Origin: Psettodes erumei | Taxonomy: Eukaryota > Chordata > Actinopteri > Pleuronectiformes > Psettodidae | Assembly: GCA_016785225.1 (NCBI GenBank) | Contig: JAFBJZ010000772.1 | Span: 4,421,001-4,485,000 of the forward strand | Direction: 5' to 3' | DNA: 64,000 nt | Shown: positions 1 through 11,581 of the stretch, one piece after another | Position numbering within the stretch: the stretch's first letter is position 1 | How the letters are laid out: the number at the start of each line of letters is the position of its first letter | Position numbers and translations under genes: made by a program | Notes under the pieces: model-generated | Databases searched by the model: none | Told to the model about the DNA's origin: nothing | Seen by the model: only the letters and a program-made list of their open reading frames with translations

Positions 1-1311
1 GTGAAGCATGGAATTAAATTATATGACACCTTATTAGGTGTAATGGAGGGGACTGTGGCTGTGAGCGGAGATCATTTCGCTCGGAGGAAATGGAAATGAA
101 AATAAAAACAACATGGCACAAAAAAAAAATAATAACGAGCAGTGTGACTCCAGGAGTAAATATGCGCTTTGAGTTCTGCAGGCGGAGCAGCAGGCTTCAG
201 GAAACAAATGTCACAAAATCTTTTTGGTGTCACACGTTTTCTTTCTAATTTAATTCAAATTCTAATCATGTAAGAAAAAAAAATCCACCTCTGAAATGCT
301 AAGGATGTGTCTGGTATGAAGGTTACAGCATATTCTATATTTGTACAACAGAGGACCAACCTGAAATGGCAAATCTTCAAAAACGGGCCATAATTCAAAA
401 GCGTTTTTTTGAGCCTTTATAATTTGAACAAGAGTGCTGGCTGCTGGTAAACAACAACACCTCACTCTCACTTGTTGTGTGTACAAACCATGAAAGTGAA
501 ATTAATCGACGCCAGTGTTTTCCATAATGGAGAACAAATTAGAATATGGCAGCGACAACGGCAGCAGCGCCGAAGCCATGTATTTCCAATGACAAATAAC
601 AAGGGCTTGACATTAATTGTGAAATAACGAGAGTGGTGTTGCTGTAACAGAGACTCCCCGCCCTCTAGCCCGTGTTGCCGGTGGAGAGGGCCGCACTGAA
701 ATTAGTTCCTGGTCAGGTGTACAACGAAGAGAGCCTGTTTCAGCATTGTACACCGATGGTGGAACATGACAAGGGGTCAGAGGGAGCTTTCTTTGGCTCT
801 GGCGGATCGACAGACGCCACGAGCTGTTTTACAACACACAGGAGGCCCGACTGTTATGCTAAGCTGTTACGCTCCTCCGGGGTTCTTTCGTACAATCGGA
901 CAACAGGCGTCGTAAAACACGGACACGTGGGAAGCGGATTTGATTTTTGCTCCCAACGTTTTTAAAAAGGCGCGGGCTGAGGATAACACAGCTATTGCTG
1001 TGCAATATTGCTATTGCTGGAAATTTGCTTTACTGTGTATGTATAAATGTATAAAATGTGTAAAATGTGTTAACAAAAAATAGTGTAAATGTCCATTAAG
1101 CAGTGAATGCTCTTCATGGTACATTAGGATCCTGGCCCTACTGATATCCCCCAATAATGAGTGTGATTTAGTGATTTCACGCTTTGTTTGTCCTCCCTGG
1201 CCCGCCGCCCCTCTCCGGATCCCCGTCGTACACAGGTGTATTGGCTCAGTGTAATGAGATCATTACCAGCCTCGTCAGTAAACGTGTTTATTTGGCAAAC
1301 GGAGCTGCCTG

Positions 1312-1314
<3 letters not shown>

Positions 1315-1364
<50 letters not shown>
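1315..1364. repeat. (CT)n microsatellite
   Basis: An uninterrupted CT dinucleotide tract of about 50 bases. It creates spurious Ser-Leu and Arg-Glu reading frames on the two strands. Confidence 0.95.
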
Positions 1365-1366
<2 letters not shown>

Positions 1367-1924
1367 ATCTGCATCCAAAGAGGCATTTAACTAAAATAAG
1401 CTCCGCAGTACAATTGGGCGAACAGAAGTCAATTCAGATCATTACAAGACCTGTGGGTAAACACGCCCGGTTCCCACAATCCCCTTCTGCCTGGGCTGAG
1501 TTTGTGGCCGTGAACAGGCACCACCGTCATCACCACCACCACCACCACCACCTCCTGCGTGAATTATGTTATTATCTTTGACTGTAATGCACAACATAAA
1601 AATATGTTGCGTGTTACACTTCTGAAGCCGTGAATAAATATGCTCATTAAGTGACTGTTAATTACACCGTTTAATTCAGTGCATCTCTTCCCGGCTTCGT
1701 TTGGCGTCGACCCTTGGATTTACTCATAAAGCTTCGCGGTGGTGCTTTGAGTTGGTAAAGTGTTATAATAAATTAGCTGATTTATTAAAAGTGATGTAGG
1801 TCACGAGCACGCTGCGGTTTATGCGCCACCGTGTCCGATGCTGCTACTGCAGTGTCAGTGAAGTGTACGCTACATTCTGCTATTCTGCAGTCTGTTTTCA
1901 GAAAAATTATTTCTTTTTTTTATA

Positions 1925-2065
1925 TTATATGCAGGAAATTAGGGGAGAGAGAAAAGGTGCATGACAAGATACGGGGGGGCCACGGCCAAATTTGAACCCG
2001 GGACGTTTTGGTTCACAGTTATTCTCTAACATTCTTGACTCCCAAGTCACCGGGACACCCTAACA
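1925..2065. repeat. Possible dispersed SINE-like repeat
   Basis: The stretch contains a motif resembling a tRNA-type B box (GAACCCGGGAC around 1995-2006) and a trailing 'caccgggacaccc' phrase that I associate with common dispersed repeats of fish genomes. No complete tRNA cloverleaf can be drawn, so it is not called a tRNA gene. Family assignment is uncertain. Confidence 0.35.
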
Positions 2066-3403
2066 AGCACATGCAGATATAACAGTGACAGTTGTGTGAC
2101 CCTAAACCTGTAAGCTATGAGGCAACAAGATGATGATTCACGTGTGCCCAAAACAGGCTAAAATACAGTACTCTGTTGTATAGAAAGAAGTAAGTAAGTC
2201 ACTCCCGACTGTCTCGGCAATGAGGGCACCTGTTCCTGATGCTGCTGCGTTTTTCTTGTCCCAAGAAGTGAGGACCCCCCCCCCCGTGCGCACGCACACA
2301 CACACACTTTGTGACTTTTAAGATCCCCTCTAATTCCCCTCCATTAGTCCAAGAGGAGGGAGATGTCACCCCAAAAGTGGGATGTATGGTTAGTCATTAC
2401 AGCCCAAGGTTGAGCTGTTCCAGGCGAGAGCACTGGAGTGGTTCTATTACCCCCTCCATGTCCCCTTCTGCCTCCTTCCTACCCCCCCAACCCCCACCCC
2501 CAGCTACTGTCTCACCATCCATGCAGCACCTATCTAGTACCCACCCACCCCCTTCTTCTCTTCCTCCTCTGACCCTCTGTGTCAACCTCCAACTCCCTAC
2601 ACAATCTCTCATCGTGGCCTCACACCGCACCGGTCGCCCCTGCTCCTCCTGCGGCCAGACTTACCTGACTACCGCACGCGCACACACACCAAAATAAAAA
2701 CACACAGCACACCAAATCAAACACATGCACAAAGATAAACACAGACACACACACACACACACCTCCCAGAAGCTTGCTCATGCACACATATCTCCTGAGC
2801 ATTAGCGCTATTTTCATCACTGTCATCAACCCCCCCCCCCAACATGTAACTTTCATCCCCTCATCATCCGCAGACTGTAAACTCGATAGGTCTATAAACT
2901 ACTTGACTACACACAATAACCCCGTACCCTTTCATTTTATTTTACCTACAGCCTTTAAGCACATATATGTATTCCATCCTCTCTCTAACCACTTCAGCTC
3001 TATTATATTAGAGCTGTAATCATTATTGAACCCTTCTGGCCTCCAGCATAACGCTCTTTGCAAGTTACACCAGTTTGGGTCTGCATAGCAAATTTCATCC
3101 AAGGTTAATAAAGTTGCATAATTTGACTAACCAACCGGAACGGGTTCTCATTACGTAGCCACTAAACACATTCATCAGAGAGGACATGAAACGGACGCCC
3201 CCAAAAAAAGAAAGAAATTAATTTATAAATAAAACTCTCCTTCGATTTCCTCCGTGGCGAAGTTCAGAAGCTGACACGGACGGAGCGGGACGGAGGCCGG
3301 CCGCTCCCCTCGGCAGACACAAAATACTATCACACCCCTGAATATAAACACAGATGCGCTGTGGATGTCATCTAAACCACACACAGCCACTCAGGGATGC
3401 TCA

Positions 3404-3404
3404 G

Positions 3405-3432
<28 letters not shown>
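3404..3432. repeat. (CA)n microsatellite
   Basis: Simple CA dinucleotide tract inside the wwox intron. A shorter CA tract lies at about 2745-2761. Confidence 0.9.
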
Positions 3433-3435
<3 letters not shown>

Positions 3436-5589
3436 GACACAGGCGCCGCATGCCACCCTCACCAGGAACATCTTTTTATCCATCTAATTCCTCCCACTAT
3501 GAATAATGCATTTCCCTCCTTACCGAGGCTCGGGTTTAACGCATCGCTGCACGGGTCTTTAAGGGGGTCCTTATTCATAAACAGCAGTGCAGTAAATACC
3601 AGAGCTTTGCAGCCAATTTAATGGCAGTTATGCTTAACAAATCTGCCTCAATCTAATGATCAGCCACAAAGCTAGGCTATGGGTTTAATCTGCACACAGA
3701 GGCTCTCCCGGCTCTGCAACCCACTGAATATGCTTTAGGGATCTCTCCATCCAGAGAGAGGAGAGCACCGGCCTGACACTTAATCCTCCCAACACAACAC
3801 TGGGATCAACACATACATAGAACAACGTTAGTCTTTCATGAATAAGAATAACATTCAAAGTCCTAAAACACTGCGGAGACAATGCATAGAGACGCTGAAA
3901 CATTATGAAGCGCTCCTTCCCAAATCCTTGCTATTCCCCGTCCAGGCTGCCTGAGCCTCTTCTGCTTCTTATTCCAGCATTGACCCTCGATCAAAACAAC
4001 AGCACCGTGTGGAATTCAGTGCATGCATTTAGATTGAGTAGAGCTTTGCAACTGCAGGCACCGCGCCGCGTCAAGTCACTGTACAGAAAGGCCAAAACAG
4101 ATGGAGATCTAACTGTGGAGACTATCCGACGATGGGATCACGCCAGCCGCCATGCCCGCCAACACACTAACGTTCCAACGCATGAGTACTCAGAAGTCTT
4201 TACACTACATTCTTACATTTGTCGGACCACGCTCCCCTTTAAACTCGGCCTTCGTTCTGATCTCGACTGCACGCCTGTAAAGTTTTGTGCCCGCATCTGT
4301 CCCGGTTGAGACCGTCACGGGGACAAAAGCTGTCCACAGGCAGAAAGACACATAAGCACCTGGCAACGTACACAAAGCCGCCTCTGTGGAAATCCCAGCT
4401 GCAGCACGCAGGTGTCTCCAGGACCACATTTTGCCATGATGACACACACGCCCTCGGACTCACAAGGTGAAAACAACACCATGGTAAACATGATGAGATA
4501 AAAAAAAAGAACAAACACTGCAAATGTAGAATAAAATCAGCAAATTATAAATAGGTGGCTGGTGCAGTTAATTACCAATAATGCTACAAACACATTACCA
4601 TATTTCATATCTTATTATATTTCTGTGAGTCCATAAATAGAAATAGGAAAAAGAAACGGTTCAAGAAAAGTAAAATTACCCCTGACAGTGGGTTCATACG
4701 TCAGACCTACAGTTCTGGGATTAAAATAATTCATTGGGGAAAGGTGGATGCACTTACCTGGCCGTTTTATTTAAGTGAGACAGAGGGTCAATGCGTTATT
4801 TTCTGACCACTAGTAAACATACGTCATGCTGACAACAAGACCCTGAGAAACTGACACTGCTCCCCAGGTGGGGCACATATATGTAGTTATGTTCAGTTCC
4901 CAAAAGAGCTGCCACAGGGCAAAGGGGAACTGCGTGTACCGAGAATATGAATATATTCTTGCCTCAACAAAAAATATTTTTGGAAAGGGCTTACACTTAA
5001 AATTTTTCAACATTAGTGTGGGGAGAAAAATAAACAACAAAATGGGAGTTTGTGATTTAATATTTTTTTTTTTAAACAATGCCATGTGCCCCTTTACCCC
5101 GAGAAAGAAAGTGTCTCGTCTGTGGAACCAGCGGGGGCCAGAGACATCACGACAATGGCCCTTTAAGGACAAGTGTTCCATGGACCCCTGGCCAGTAAAT
5201 AACCTAAGAGTTAGTTGATAGGAGGGGAATTAGAGCCTGAGCGGGAGTGTGTAATGGGGATGGATAGGAGGCTCAGGCCTGGGTCACAGCCACTTAGGAA
5301 TCAATGCAGAGGTACAGGTGTACAAGCACAGGTCTATAAGAGTTAGAAAACCTTTAAAGAGAAGGGGGAGCAAGTGAGAGAAGGAGAAATGGGGGGGGGG
5401 CAAACTGCGATCATTTATTTCCATTATCACAATTAAAAGCACCATTCAGGTTGCTACTGGTTTTCCATTTGCAAAAGAAAAGCAAGAGAGGAAGACGGAT
5501 GTTGGGAGCGGAGCGCAGCGATCACATCGGCAAGACGAGCCTCACTGCTGTCCCGCCTCCCAGCTCGACTGCGAGGGGACTTCAAGGCT

Positions 5590-6030
5590 GGTCGCAAAAC
5601 CAGAGACTATGACATTTCATGCATAAATAAACTCCTATATGTGCTTTTCACGTTCATCTGCATTAAGAACTAAATTAAAGAGCCAAAATGTAAATTTGCT
5701 AATTAAATAATATCCCACCATTACTAATAAAAATGTCACATTTCCTGAGGAGGAAATAAGCACTGAGGAAAATGGAAATAGCCTTGACACTTGGATTAAA
5801 ACACTATTGATGTCATTAAAATGCTAAGTGGGTCCAACCAATTGGCATAACCACATTTCACTAGAGGAATGTCAAAGGAGCACACCAGCAGTAGCAATTA
5901 CTATTAGAATACTGTTAATTATGGGCAATGCATATTTAATATATGGTAGAGTAAAACAAAGGTTATGTTAATATGGGTTTATTAAGCATTCACACGCTAT
6001 AAAAATGTCTGTGTGTTCCAGCGGTTTGAT
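5590..6030. promoter_or_regulatory. Candidate conserved non-coding element (enhancer-like)
   Basis: About 440 bases of A+T-rich, non-repetitive, low-CpG sequence crowded with TAAT/ATTA homeodomain cores, an ATGCATAAAT octamer-like site (about 5620), CCAAT at 5838-5842 and an AACAAAGG SOX/TCF-like site (about 5957). No reading frame of note. This composition is typical of vertebrate developmental enhancers. In vertebrates wwox neighbours maf, and its introns are a plausible host for maf enhancers; that link is inference. Confidence 0.4.
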
Positions 6031-7836
6031 GCATTCTTTCAAGAAAATCTTCTTTTTTTTCAGATGAACAAAACACTCATTGCCAAACTCCATCGCCACG
6101 AAAGTTAAGCGTGGATTTATCTTTTTCATGATATATATTTTACGCAAGGCAAAAACAGGCCTATTTGAAGCAGATCATAAGGTAACGTGTTAAAACCTCA
6201 ATGGCAATGACTTCGCAGACCTCCTGTGCCCTCTTGTGGCTAAAAGTTGTTTGCATCTTCTGCATTCTCCCAATTACTCACAACCTTTTTGTCAAAAGGC
6301 CAAACACTGTTGTCTTATTCCAGAATCCAGAGTAATCCAGCAATCTTTTAGAGCATCCCATCGCGGCTCTTGCGATATTGACAGCAAACTGTCCCCAGTC
6401 TTTATGGTAATGATGGACATTTGGCAGAAAATGCATTTTAGTCAGCATTATGTGTTGGAATTCACTTTTAATTTCTAAATTAATATAGGCCTCCCTTAGA
6501 TTCGGTGTTTTGCATGTTTTGGGTCATCACCCTGCTGGAAAGTTTATTTTAAATGACTTACTTTAAGACAGAGGGAATTGGTGTAGTTGTTAATGTGCGA
6601 GTCACCAACGCCAGAACAGATAAAATATTCCCACAACTGAATTATTTCCAGCTGGACTGGTGGGTTCATGCTCACCTCACACAACCATATCTGCGTAAAC
6701 TCTCGCTCTTGATTCATCTGAAAATGCTGACCAACAATCAACAATTCGATTTTAGTATTTGACTCGTGCTACACTTTAAGATTTGTTTAAGTTCTTATTT
6801 TCCCCATTTATTACTTACTTTGATATTTTCATTATTCGCACACTGGGTGCAGGCGGTAATTGTTTTTTCTTCATGAATCTTCCATGATCGTGCAGTGATC
6901 GTTGACTGATTTGTGTCATTTTTCAATGCACAAATTAACTTCCTGAAAGTAAATGCATTCTTTATAGTTTATTTGAGAAATTGTGGTTGCCATTTATATT
7001 AAATTCACTCTGGCTGTGGCATAAGGAGCATATATTTTGTTAAAACTTTAATCCTACGGTGCAGTCACAATTTGGAAAAAAAAAAAGTGATAACACTTTA
7101 ATTATCTAGTTCCATCCTTACAGCAAGGCTCACATTATTCAAATCTGTATTCATTTGAAAAGACTGAATGTGTGGAGAGATGAAGATGGAGGAAGATCAA
7201 GGTCAGGAAGGCATTTAAGTTCATGAGCTCCTTTGTTCAGCGAAGGTCTCCAGGCTGCTGTAAATCTATGTACTACACTGGTGCTTTGCTGCATCTCATA
7301 ATATACACACAGCAATTACACTGTGGTGACTTTTCCCGGGACAAAGGATTTGAATATAAAGACAATTAACGATTTTATGTTTATTTGATTTCCCCCATGC
7401 TGTCATTATCTATCCCGAACAAAGCAGCAAGTCTGAACAAATGGCCACCACTCGTGCTAATTTAAACTAAAGGAAAGAAGAAATACATTTGTTTCCAAAC
7501 CATTATATAGCGAGCCATGCATTTGCTGGGTACAAATGGACACCATTCATTACAGTTAACAATGACATCCAATTCAGCCCGGCTAATGAACTTCAATACA
7601 ATCATGTTCGGTATTAAGGAGTGATTTGTTGAGTCTAAGTGTATCATTTTGGAAGCTAATGTTGATGAATGTCTGGCTGCGGAGGGATGGGTGCTTGCAG
7701 GGAGCAGAGGCGCTTGTCTGACACCCACTGACTGCAATGTGATACCACATCACCACCTAGTGGCCTCATCTTGGAAACACACTTCAAACAAAAATCTCAT
7801 TGAACAGGGAAAACACAGGGATTTTATCAAACTCAC

Positions 7837-9373
7837 CAATGCCCGAATTGCCCCCGGTAATAAGGATGACCTTGTCAGATAGGTCACGACCTTGCAGGAT
7901 CTCTAGAGCTGCAGTGTTACCATCATATCGTTTTGGCTTCAACACCACGTCCTCCACTGTGAATGCTTGACGCGGGTCAAAATATGTGGTCCGCTTGTTA
8001 ATGTGGCTGAGGACGACAGATGAAATAGCATGTTATGATGGAAACATGATTGTGGGACGACACGGTCTAACACATCCCCATCAAGCCAAAATAAACACAT
8101 TTGTTTCTCATGTAAGGCGGCAAGCAGAGCTTTGACTATCTGTCTACTTACTCAACATAAATTATCTGTCCCTTTTCATCAGTTTCCTGCTCCCAGCCGT
8201 ACGGTAAATCTGTGGGAAAAAAACAGGCATTATTTTTCCCTGACAGCCAGAATAAAATTAAAATGAATGAAAACAAAGTCAATATTTTTTACCACAATTG
8301 AAAGTTTGAGTGTTCAGTCAGCAACTGGTAAGTCATACAAAAAGTAAAACTCATTTGTGAGGAGTGTGTTTCAGTCCTTGCTGTGGTTTGAAAGACAAAA
8401 ATCTCTGCCTTGCGTACCTCTTGAAGAGGCAGCAATACATTTAAGACACTAAAAAACAAGTGAAAAAGCAAACCTCCAGCACAGCGTTTTTTCTTCCCCG
8501 TCTTGGGGTGTTCCCACTGTGTCTTCATCTCGTCGTGGCTGTTGGATCACGGAAACAAAAAGAAGGTTTTATTCCACATGGCCGCGGTTTTTAGTTCACT
8601 CCATTTATTCATTTACTGAGGTACATTATGGGGACAGTGCATATTGGTAAACATCACTATTTGGCTCTTTGTCATCTGCGGTCTCTATGTTGGTTGATAA
8701 GGTGCGATATAAGAAACAAACAATCAAGAAAAACTGGAAACCAAGGAAACCACATTAAACAGCATCTAGAATACAGGCAACTCAAAGAACACTGTGACAT
8801 GAAAGACACATTCATGAGAGAAAACAAATAAAGCGGGATATACAAAAATACACATCACACAGGCCTGTGGCGTGCAAAACACATGAACATGCCCAGCAAA
8901 TCGGTTATATCTCTTTATCGATGACAGCCACTGATGATGAGAGTATGAGAGTCAGGTCAACGCTGTTGTTTCTCCAGCAACCGCATGTCACATTTTCCAG
9001 GTGAAGAAGCATCGCCTGTGTCACCTCGTGGACTGTACCAACAAAGTCATCAAGGTATGCGTCTCATTTCAAGACCGCACTGCTACAGCACACGGCCGCG
9101 ATAGCAGAGTCCCAGTCTCATCCAGACATTCCTCATGTGGAATATCTGCACCACACCTCCAACAGAGTCGGCTGTTAGCCACAGACTGTCAACGCCGTCC
9201 TGACTTCAACTCATATACAGACATAGCGCTGTCCACAGTTGACGTTACAACATGGGTCGCACTTACTTCGCATAGTAGACCCAGCCATCCTTCGTGGATC
9301 TCTCTTCCCAGCCAGGCGGTAGCTCGTCCTCGCTGTCCGTATCATCCATGCCTGCGTATTTTAGAGCTGCCAT
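7837..9373 (-). CDS. wwox: WW domain-containing oxidoreductase, exons 1-4 (5' part)
   Basis: WWOX is a tumour-suppressor protein with two N-terminal WW domains and a C-terminal short-chain dehydrogenase/reductase domain. Coding exons on the minus strand: 9373-9267 (starts MAALKYAGMDDTDSEDELPP), 8538-8474, 8209-8152 and 8006-7837. Phases agree (107, 65, 58 and 170 nt), and the sizes of exons 2 and 3 equal what I recall for human WWOX. WW1 (residues about 18-47) has both tryptophans (GWEER and TQWEHP). WW2 (about 59-88) has tyrosine in the second position (TTYFDPR), as in the human protein. Between them is the basic nuclear-localisation stretch KTGKKKRCAG. The last residues are the Rossmann motif LITGGNSGIG. 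About 133 residues are encoded; the remaining exons lie beyond the left edge or further into the intron. The start codon is the first ATG and matches the family N-terminus. It is divergent from nfat5. Confidence 0.95.
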
Positions 9374-9600
9374 TGCTCAGGAGTTGTTTTTTTTTTGGCG
9401 CTACAAACCCAAACAAGGAAATTATACCTGTTCTGAAGAATGAGCGCAACTGAGAGAGCGGAGCGTTCCGGCACAGCGTTTCTCGGCACTTCCGCAACAA
9501 CACGGTGACGACAGTCGCGTTGCCTTGTGGGCAATAGAGGCTACAGATACGGTCTGCGCGTGTCACGTGATTAAATTCGACGTCCGTTTGTGAACAATTT
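9374..9600 (-). promoter_or_regulatory. wwox: wwox promoter and 5' UTR region
   Basis: CpG-richer sequence directly upstream of the wwox start codon, with no obvious TATA box. It contains GTCACGTGA at 9562-9570, a CLEAR/E-box (TFEB/USF-type) match. The transcription start is not visible from sequence alone. Confidence 0.5.
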
Positions 9601-11581
9601 AAACATTTTATTTAAAGGTGTTATTGGTGTAATGTAGACCTAAGTGGTTAAATAATTAAGCCTATCTTAAAAATACCTCTATACCCCAAAGCATACTTTA
9701 ATAGAAGAAATATAGTTTTTCCTTTACGGGAACGAAGGCAGTCTGAAATGTACTCAAAAGCCACCAGGACACGCTTCTGATCACTCAACAAATAGAAGTA
9801 GTTAACATCAGGAATAACCAAACAAATTTCAAATGAGCAGGGCCTCTGCTGCATTTAAATAGCGAACATAATGTGAAACAAACAGGCAATAACTGACTAA
9901 AGTCAGACACAATTTCTTTTTCACTCACACAGATATCTAATTTAAACTTTCCATTGACTGTCTACAAACAAAGTAAGCAACTGAGACAAGTTATACACAT
10001 ATTATCTACGTATTCCTAATCAAATATTCTATATTTACTTTAAACATTTAAACTGGGAGGTACAGGTTATGGGCTATTTTGTGTTTATTTAACATGCTTG
10101 CTTGTTTGCTGACTGCCTGCCTGATCTGGTTCTGGCCTGCAGAGCAGTTCTCTGCTCATTAGCGATTTTGTATGCAGAGGCGGCAGTGTTCCCTTGTCTG
10201 TGCTATCTGTTTAGCAGTTTAGTTACCATGCGTACTGTCACACTGTCCTGGCTCACTGGGACACTTGAATAGAGCAAAACCATCATAAACAATGACACTT
10301 TTTCTACCATGATAAGTCAAATTCTTTGCTGTGATAAATTATTTATTATTTATTATATTTCATATTAATTTATGGGTAAATAGTCTTCTAAGGTTTTTTA
10401 TATTTTTGTAAACCTTGTTGGTCTCAAACTGCCACTTAAGTTAAGTATTTTGTATTTAATTGCTATTAATCAGCCTTCTAAACCACTGATGTTGCACCTG
10501 CTATTGATGTCTCTTAACCAAACACATTATAGCCATGTAATGATAAGTGTGGTTGTAAAGTAGAAAGTTGCAGCACTGACGACCACACACAGATACTTTA
10601 TTCAATCTCTGCTCTAGAGCTTGCTATTTCTCCCTAATAAATGGCACTAATGTTACACACAGAGAGATTAGTTGGTCTTCATACTTAACTTTAATACTTT
10701 AAGGATAATTTGCTGTAGGCTATTTGTACCAAAGTATGATTTTCAATTTTGTATTTTGCTTTAAATTGTAATTTTGCTGTTTTTATTATGAGATGGATGT
10801 GAATATTTTTCACCACTGGCCAATAAAGTGTAGAGACCTTCAGTATTTGTCTTGGAACTTGGACAGGAAATATACGTCAGTTTGTCATCACGGCCACTGA
10901 CAAACTATGAGAAGAGACTTGTTATTGTGGAACAGAACGTATTATAAAAAGGGCTGAGCTCTGTGACTTTAAAACAAGAAAATATATTGCTGTCACTTCA
11001 TACAGAGGTTTTGGCCCAGACACCCACTGACCTCCTGGGCTCCTGGGCCTGTGCCTGGTTGGCCCATCTCTGTAATCCGTCTGGTGACATTTACACTACA
11101 CTAAACATTCAAGAATTGGGGCTGAGTTTGGGTCTCTTTCATGCCACCTTTTTACAACCACGGTAATAAGAACGAACCAAGCGGCGTATAATGAGATTTC
11201 TTTCCTCTGTGCCTGCTGGAATCATTGATGTATTATTGGAAGTGAACTGTATGTTACAGCGCATGCTCGCGGCTAGCAGAAAGGGGAGGGGCTAGGAGGT
11301 GGGCCGACCAACTGTAGGCAAGTGTGTGTTTGTGTGTGTTCGTCTGAACGTAGCACGAAATGTGTCTCCCCCTCAGCAAAAACATATACACCAACGTGAG
11401 ACGTGCTAGTTAACGGTTTTTTGTATTGGAAGTTTTGTTTTGTCGCCTCGAGGCCGTTTCGATGTTGTACTCTGTACAATAAACATTCCGATTGCAAAAC
11501 GCAATATTTACTGGCCAAGAGCAGCCGACTTCGTTTCTTCTGAAGAGTGTCCGCTTCCCCTCCCCTCGATGAAGCGTTGCG
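9601..11581. other. wwox-nfat5 intergenic region and nfat5 5' UTR
   Basis: About 2 kb separate the two divergent genes. The first 1.6 kb is A+T-rich and carries no gene I can recognise. From about 11260 the sequence becomes G+C-richer (GGGGAGGGGC, Sp1-like, about 11281-11290), which suggests the nfat5 promoter and 5' UTR. Open reading frames here (for example 10963-11166) resemble nothing known. Confidence 0.5.

Larger units (their letters stand above)
1..7836 (-). other. wwox: wwox intron 4 (partial), no coding exon seen
   Basis: This stretch lies downstream of the exon 4 splice donor of wwox on the minus strand and is best read as part of its large fourth intron. I looked for exon 5, which should continue the Rossmann fold after the TGxxxGIG motif, and found no convincing candidate. 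It holds a CT microsatellite (1315-1364), CA repeats (about 2745-2761 and 3404-3432), a repeat-like patch at 1925-2065, and several A+T-rich, homeodomain-site-rich blocks (about 484-650, 1560-1690, 4520-4700, 5600-6030, 7340-7650) that look like conserved non-coding DNA. All open reading frames here are short and unsupported. Confidence 0.7.

Noticed and set aside
1985..2010. A B-box-like motif that suggested a tRNA gene.
   Set aside because: No acceptor-stem pairing, anticodon arm or A box at the right distance; more like a degenerate SINE.
6236..6540. A possible second Tc1 fragment ('gggtcatcaccctgctgg').
   Set aside because: One phrase resembles Tc1-like elements, but no inverted ends or transposase motif could be found.
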